The position numbers and the translations under genes are program-made. This document shows, in pieces, positions 61,201-64,000 of a DNA stretch of 64,000 bases; position 1 is the stretch's first letter, and the number at the start of each line of letters is the position of its first letter. Under the pieces are notes generated by a model. That model saw nothing but the letters and a program-made list of their open reading frames with translations, did no database searches and was not told where the DNA came from. Origin of the DNA: Bifidobacterium felsineum (GTDB lineage Bacteria; Actinomycetota; Actinomycetes; Actinomycetales; Bifidobacteriaceae); contig NZ_PEBJ01000005.1 of the NCBI RefSeq assembly GCF_002802915.1, forward strand, positions 102,301-166,300, read 5' to 3'.

Positions 61201-63521
61201 AACTGATTTGGAAGCTTTTCACCCGCGACCTGCGCCAAGCCACACGCAATGTGATCGCAGTCGTGGTGACCGTGGGCCTGGTGATTGTGCCGGCGCTCTA
61301 CGCGTGGTACAACATCGCCGCCAGCTGGAATCCATACGGCAATACCAAAGCATTGAAGGTGGCGGTGGCCAACACGGATAAGGGATACAAGTCCGATCTT
61401 GTTCCGTTGCCGATCAATGTGGGCGAAACCGTGACCAATGCTCTTCGTGCCAACCATGATTTGGATTGGCAGTTCGTGGATCGCAGCAAAGCCATCGATG
61501 GAGTGAATTCCGGCGAATATTATGCCGCACTGGTGATCCCGAAAAGCTTCAGCGCGGATATGATGACGCTGTTCTCGCCGAAGATCACCCACGCGAAACT
61601 GGAATACTATCTCAACGAGAAAATCAACCCAATCGCCCCACATATCACGGATGAGGGTGCCAACACCGTGGCAGCTACCATCGATCGCACCTTCGTGAAG
61701 ACACTGTCGAGCGTGGCGTTGAACATGGCCTCCAATATGGCCAAATATGCGCAAAGTCCTGAAATGGCGCAGTATGTCAGCAATGCCACCACGCATCTGA
61801 CGGCCATGTCGTCCAAGCTCAATGGCGCGGCCTCGCAAATCGACTCGTATTCCGGCCTGCTGGGCGCTGCGGACAGTATCATCGCGTCGAACGACCAACT
61901 GTTAGGTTCCACAGGTTCGGCTGCCGCTGACGCCAAGAAAGCGATGAAACAGGCCAAGTCCGGCGTCAGCAATCTCGGCAACGCCCTATCCGGTGCCGCA
62001 ACCGGCGTGGGCACGGCATTGCAGCAAGCCGATGCGGCATATGGCTCCATCAGCAAACGTATCGACGCCGCGTTCCAGGATGCCAATGCGCAGTCCTCGC
62101 AAGTGGCGGCGACCTTGACCGACATGCAATCGCAAGTGCAGAAGCAAACTGACGCTTTCGGCAAATACGCGGATGCACTGCAATCTTTGGCCGATTCCAG
62201 CAATCTCCAAGCGGTCAAGGATGCGCTGACCAAGGCGGCGGCACAAGCCCGGCAGACACAAGACAAGTTGCAGACCGCGGCAAATGACCTTGGTACCGCC
62301 GCGAAAAACATTACGGATGGCACTGCTTCAGTCGCAGATACCAAGAATAAGCTGAACAGCGAAATCAATCAGGCTCGCCAATCCATTGCCCAGGCTTCCG
62401 AAACCTACCAGCACACGTTGCAGCCTCAGCTCAACGCGCTGACCGCTTCCATCGATGACGTAGCCTCGCAAACCAGTACGGTTATCGATGGGCTCACCAC
62501 CACAGTGCATAGCGTTTCCGGTCTATCCGGCGGCATTTCCAGCAGCATCACGGATATTCGCACGTCCTTGGGCACCGCTTCGACAGCACTCAGGCATTCG
62601 GCAACAAAGCTGGATACGCTTACAGACAAGCTCAATTCCTTGGCCAAAGATGGTACCGCTGATCTCTCCAGCCTGGTTTCGGCAGATCCGAACGCTATTG
62701 CTTCGATGCTGTCTGCTCCGGTGTCGGTCGATCGTATTCCGTTGTATCCGATGGCTAATTACGGCTCGGCAATGGCACCGTTCTACACGATCCTGTCCAT
62801 TTGGGTGGGAGCGATTATTTTGGTGGCCATGCTGAAGGTCTCCATTTCCGATCATGAGAAGGCCAAGATTCTCGGCCTCGGCAATGAACTTCCGCTGGGC
62901 ACGGCTGTAGGCATTCGCGAGGCGGTTATCGCCGGCCGTGAAGCTGGCCCGGGAGCCGCACTGGATGTGCTGAAAAAGCCTCGCGCTGAGTCTCCTGGTA
63001 ATGCACGGCAATTCGGCATGCACCTGCATCATGAGTATTTCGGCCGCTATATGATCTTCTGCTTCCTCGCACTGCTGCAGGGCACTCTGGTGTGCTTGGG
63101 CGACCTGTTCTATCTCGGTGTGCAATGTGAGCATCCCATCCAGTTCCTGATGGTCGGATGGCTGGCAGCACTCGTGTTCTCGAATATCGTGTATACGCTG
63201 ACCGTTTCATTCGGCGATATCGGCAAGGCCATCGCCGTGGTGCTGCTGGTGATGCAGGTGGCCGGTTCCGGCGGCACGTTCCCCATTGAGACGTTGCCTC
63301 CATTCTTCCAAGTGGTGTCGCGTTGGCTGCTCTTCCCCTATGGCGTGGACGCTATGCATTCGGCTATGGCCGGCTCATATGGTTGGGAATACTGGATTGA
63401 TATGGGTAAGCTTGCGCTGTTCCTGATTCCTTCGCTGCTTCTTGGCCTGATGCTCCGCAAGCCGGTGATACGACTTAATGATTGGATTATTCGCAATCTG
63501 GAAAGCACGAAGGTGATGTAA
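61197..63521 (+). CDS. YhgE/Pip-family membrane protein (ABC-2-type), short form
   Basis: A 774-residue paralogue of the preceding protein, with the same plan: helix one (VIAVVVTVGLVIVPALYAWYNI), the segment LKVAVANTDKGYKSD and NSGEYYAALVIPKSFSADM, a long coiled-coil-like central region (about 165-510) and five to six C-terminal membrane helices (about 530-770). The extra C-terminal part of the longer paralogue is missing. The start is the ATG in the ATGA overlap with the upstream stop, so the two are translationally coupled and probably form a heteromeric complex. Substrate unknown. Confidence 0.85.
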   Translation: MKLIWKLFTRDLRQATRNVIAVVVTVGLVIVPALYAWYNIAASWNPYGNTKALKVAVANTDKGYKSDLVPLPINVGETVTNALRANHDLDWQFVDRSKAIDGVNSGEYYAALVIPKSFSADMMTLFSPKITHAKLEYYLNEKINPIAPHITDEGANTVAATIDRTFVKTLSSVALNMASNMAKYAQSPEMAQYVSNATTHLTAMSSKLNGAASQIDSYSGLLGAADSIIASNDQLLGSTGSAAADAKKAMKQAKSGVSNLGNALSGAATGVGTALQQADAAYGSISKRIDAAFQDANAQSSQVAATLTDMQSQVQKQTDAFGKYADALQSLADSSNLQAVKDALTKAAAQARQTQDKLQTAANDLGTAAKNITDGTASVADTKNKLNSEINQARQSIAQASETYQHTLQPQLNALTASIDDVASQTSTVIDGLTTTVHSVSGLSGGISSSITDIRTSLGTASTALRHSATKLDTLTDKLNSLAKDGTADLSSLVSADPNAIASMLSAPVSVDRIPLYPMANYGSAMAPFYTILSIWVGAIILVAMLKVSISDHEKAKILGLGNELPLGTAVGIREAVIAGREAGPGAALDVLKKPRAESPGNARQFGMHLHHEYFGRYMIFCFLALLQGTLVCLGDLFYLGVQCEHPIQFLMVGWLAALVFSNIVYTLTVSFGDIGKAIAVVLLVMQVAGSGGTFPIETLPPFFQVVSRWLLFPYGVDAMHSAMAGSYGWEYWIDMGKLALFLIPSLLLGLMLRKPVIRLNDWIIRNLESTKVM

Positions 63522-63578
63522 GGCTTGGTTGGCGCGTGACGCACCAGGTTTGGCGAGAAACCCGTGATCAGTGCGCGG

Positions 63579-63830
63579 CTAGCGACGGCGAGGCTTATAG
63601 CCGCGTTTGCGGCTGTGAGGCTTTAATTCTTGATTGAGCGCCACATGCCGATAACTGAGTTGTGGATCGCGATGGGTCAGATGCCAGCAATTGCAGTATT
63701 CGCAGCGATACACCCAAAGTTCTGCCCCACGCTCAATAAAGCTTTGATCGGCGGCACGCTGCGCCTGTACCTTGTCGTGGTACATGATTTTATTCGAAGT
63801 CGCGCAGCGCTTAGGTGTGAAGTAATGCAT
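63579..63830 (-). CDS. Small Cys-rich protein with a zinc-ribbon-like YRCEYCNCWHLT motif
   Basis: An 83-residue basic protein starting at ATG 63830 (AAGAGA upstream). Residues about 40-52 read YRCEYCNCWHLT, a CxxCxCxH-type knuckle that could bind zinc; the ends are basic (QELKPHSRKRGYKPRRR). I recall similar small CxxCxxWHLT proteins in actinobacteria and phages, but cannot name a function. It lies between the YhgE/Pip pair and the rRNA operon. The dyad GTGGTTC-GT-GAACCAC at 63886-63901 is just upstream. Confidence 0.65.
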   Translation of the reverse strand: MHYFTPKRCATSNKIMYHDKVQAQRAADQSFIERGAELWVYRCEYCNCWHLTHRDPQLSYRHVALNQELKPHSRKRGYKPRRR

Positions 63831-63885
63831 AGCAATCTCTTAGTGTAAAGAACGCATTGACATATAAAAGAGTATTTGTGCATTT

Positions 63886-63901
63886 GTGGTTCGTGAACCA
63901 C
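63886..63901. promoter_or_regulatory. Short dyad upstream of the small Cys-rich gene
   Basis: GTGGTTC (63886-63892) and GAACCAC (63895-63901) with a 2-nt spacer. It is 56 bases upstream of the ATG at 63830, at a position usual for an operator. Confidence 0.4.
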
Positions 63902-63929
63902 GTGGACGAATATGTGTCTAGATATGGTT

Positions 63930-63961
63930 GAGGCCCGGGAGCGTGTGCTCTACCGGGCCTC
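63930..63961 (-). terminator. rRNA operon terminator
   Basis: A 9-bp stem (GAGGCCCGG with CCGGGCCTC) and a 14-nt loop, directly downstream of the 5S rRNA 3' end on the minus strand. Confidence 0.8.
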
Positions 63962-63968
63962 GTTACGT

Positions 63969-64000
63969 GTGTATGCGGCGGTGTGCTACTCTCCCACACT
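63969..64000 (-). rRNA. rrf: 5S rRNA, 3' end only
   Basis: The minus strand from 64000 reads AGTGTGGGAGAGTAGCACAC, then CGCCGCATAC, which matches the conserved GGGAGAGTAG segment and 3' stem of actinobacterial 5S rRNA. The remainder of the gene and the 23S and 16S genes lie beyond the window. The exact 3' end is estimated to within a few bases. Confidence 0.8.

Overview
The window reads as chromosomal DNA of a high-GC, Gram-positive, saccharolytic actinobacterium, most probably a Bifidobacterium of the longum group. The evidence is the fused rmlC-rmlD gene, many GPH/MFS sugar symporters and LacI regulators, sugar ABC binding proteins, a large cytoplasmic GH2 glycosidase, the RICIN-decorated GH25 lysozyme and generally GC-rich coding sequence with AGGAGG-type ribosome binding sites. 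The species is inferred from gene content, not from a marker gene: only the 3' end of a 5S rRNA lies in the window.

Layout. 1-9.5 kb (mostly minus strand) is one edge of a cell-surface polysaccharide locus: a polysaccharide-export ABC permease cut by the window edge, rmlA, the fused rmlCD and rmlB for dTDP-L-rhamnose, a small accessory operon wedged between rmlCD and rmlB, a GT2 glycosyltransferase and a secreted GH25 lysozyme with beta-trefoil repeats. 9.6-15 kb holds envelope genes: a polytopic DUF6541-like protein, an acyltransferase-3 and a DUF4012 protein. 15.2-17.8 kb is an FtsX-type permease coupled to an ABC ATPase whose nucleotide-binding motifs are degenerate. 18-23.6 kb carries an HD hydrolase, a class II amidotransferase, a Kup potassium transporter and a TatD nuclease.

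23.6-34.2 kb is a carbohydrate region: LacI with a GPH symporter, then GH2 glycosidase with a second GPH symporter, a divergent orphan sugar-binding lipoprotein and a small membrane peptide. 34.6-41.7 kb is mainly housekeeping (metG, rsmI, a tRNA-Ala, apbE) with an AbiEi-like/LRV gene pair and a third GPH symporter. 41.9-46.3 kb is a MarR-linked heterodimeric ABC exporter. 46.6-50.2 kb has a Cys/His microprotein and two divergent amino-acid permeases. 50.3-56 kb is a LacI-controlled sugar ABC uptake locus (DUF624 protein, two permeases, LacI, binding lipoprotein) with LacI-type operators in its promoters. 56.5-63.8 kb holds a phosphoglycerate-mutase-family protein, a DUF4235 protein, a nitroreductase, two tandem YhgE/Pip proteins and a small Cys-rich protein. 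The window ends at an rRNA operon terminator.

The most unusual material is non-coding. Three kinds of helically phased repeat array are visible: (i) 10-bp-spaced TTTGCC direct repeats in two intergenic regions (32.3 and 34.2 kb), which tie the GH2/binding-protein promoters to the small membrane peptide; (ii) a 42-bp-period element arranged as opposed half-arrays at two loci 22.5 kb apart (17.9 and 40.5 kb); (iii) a 21-bp-period opposed array at 54.4 kb followed by a strong hairpin and a possible 33-codon gene. None matches a regulator or element I can name with confidence.
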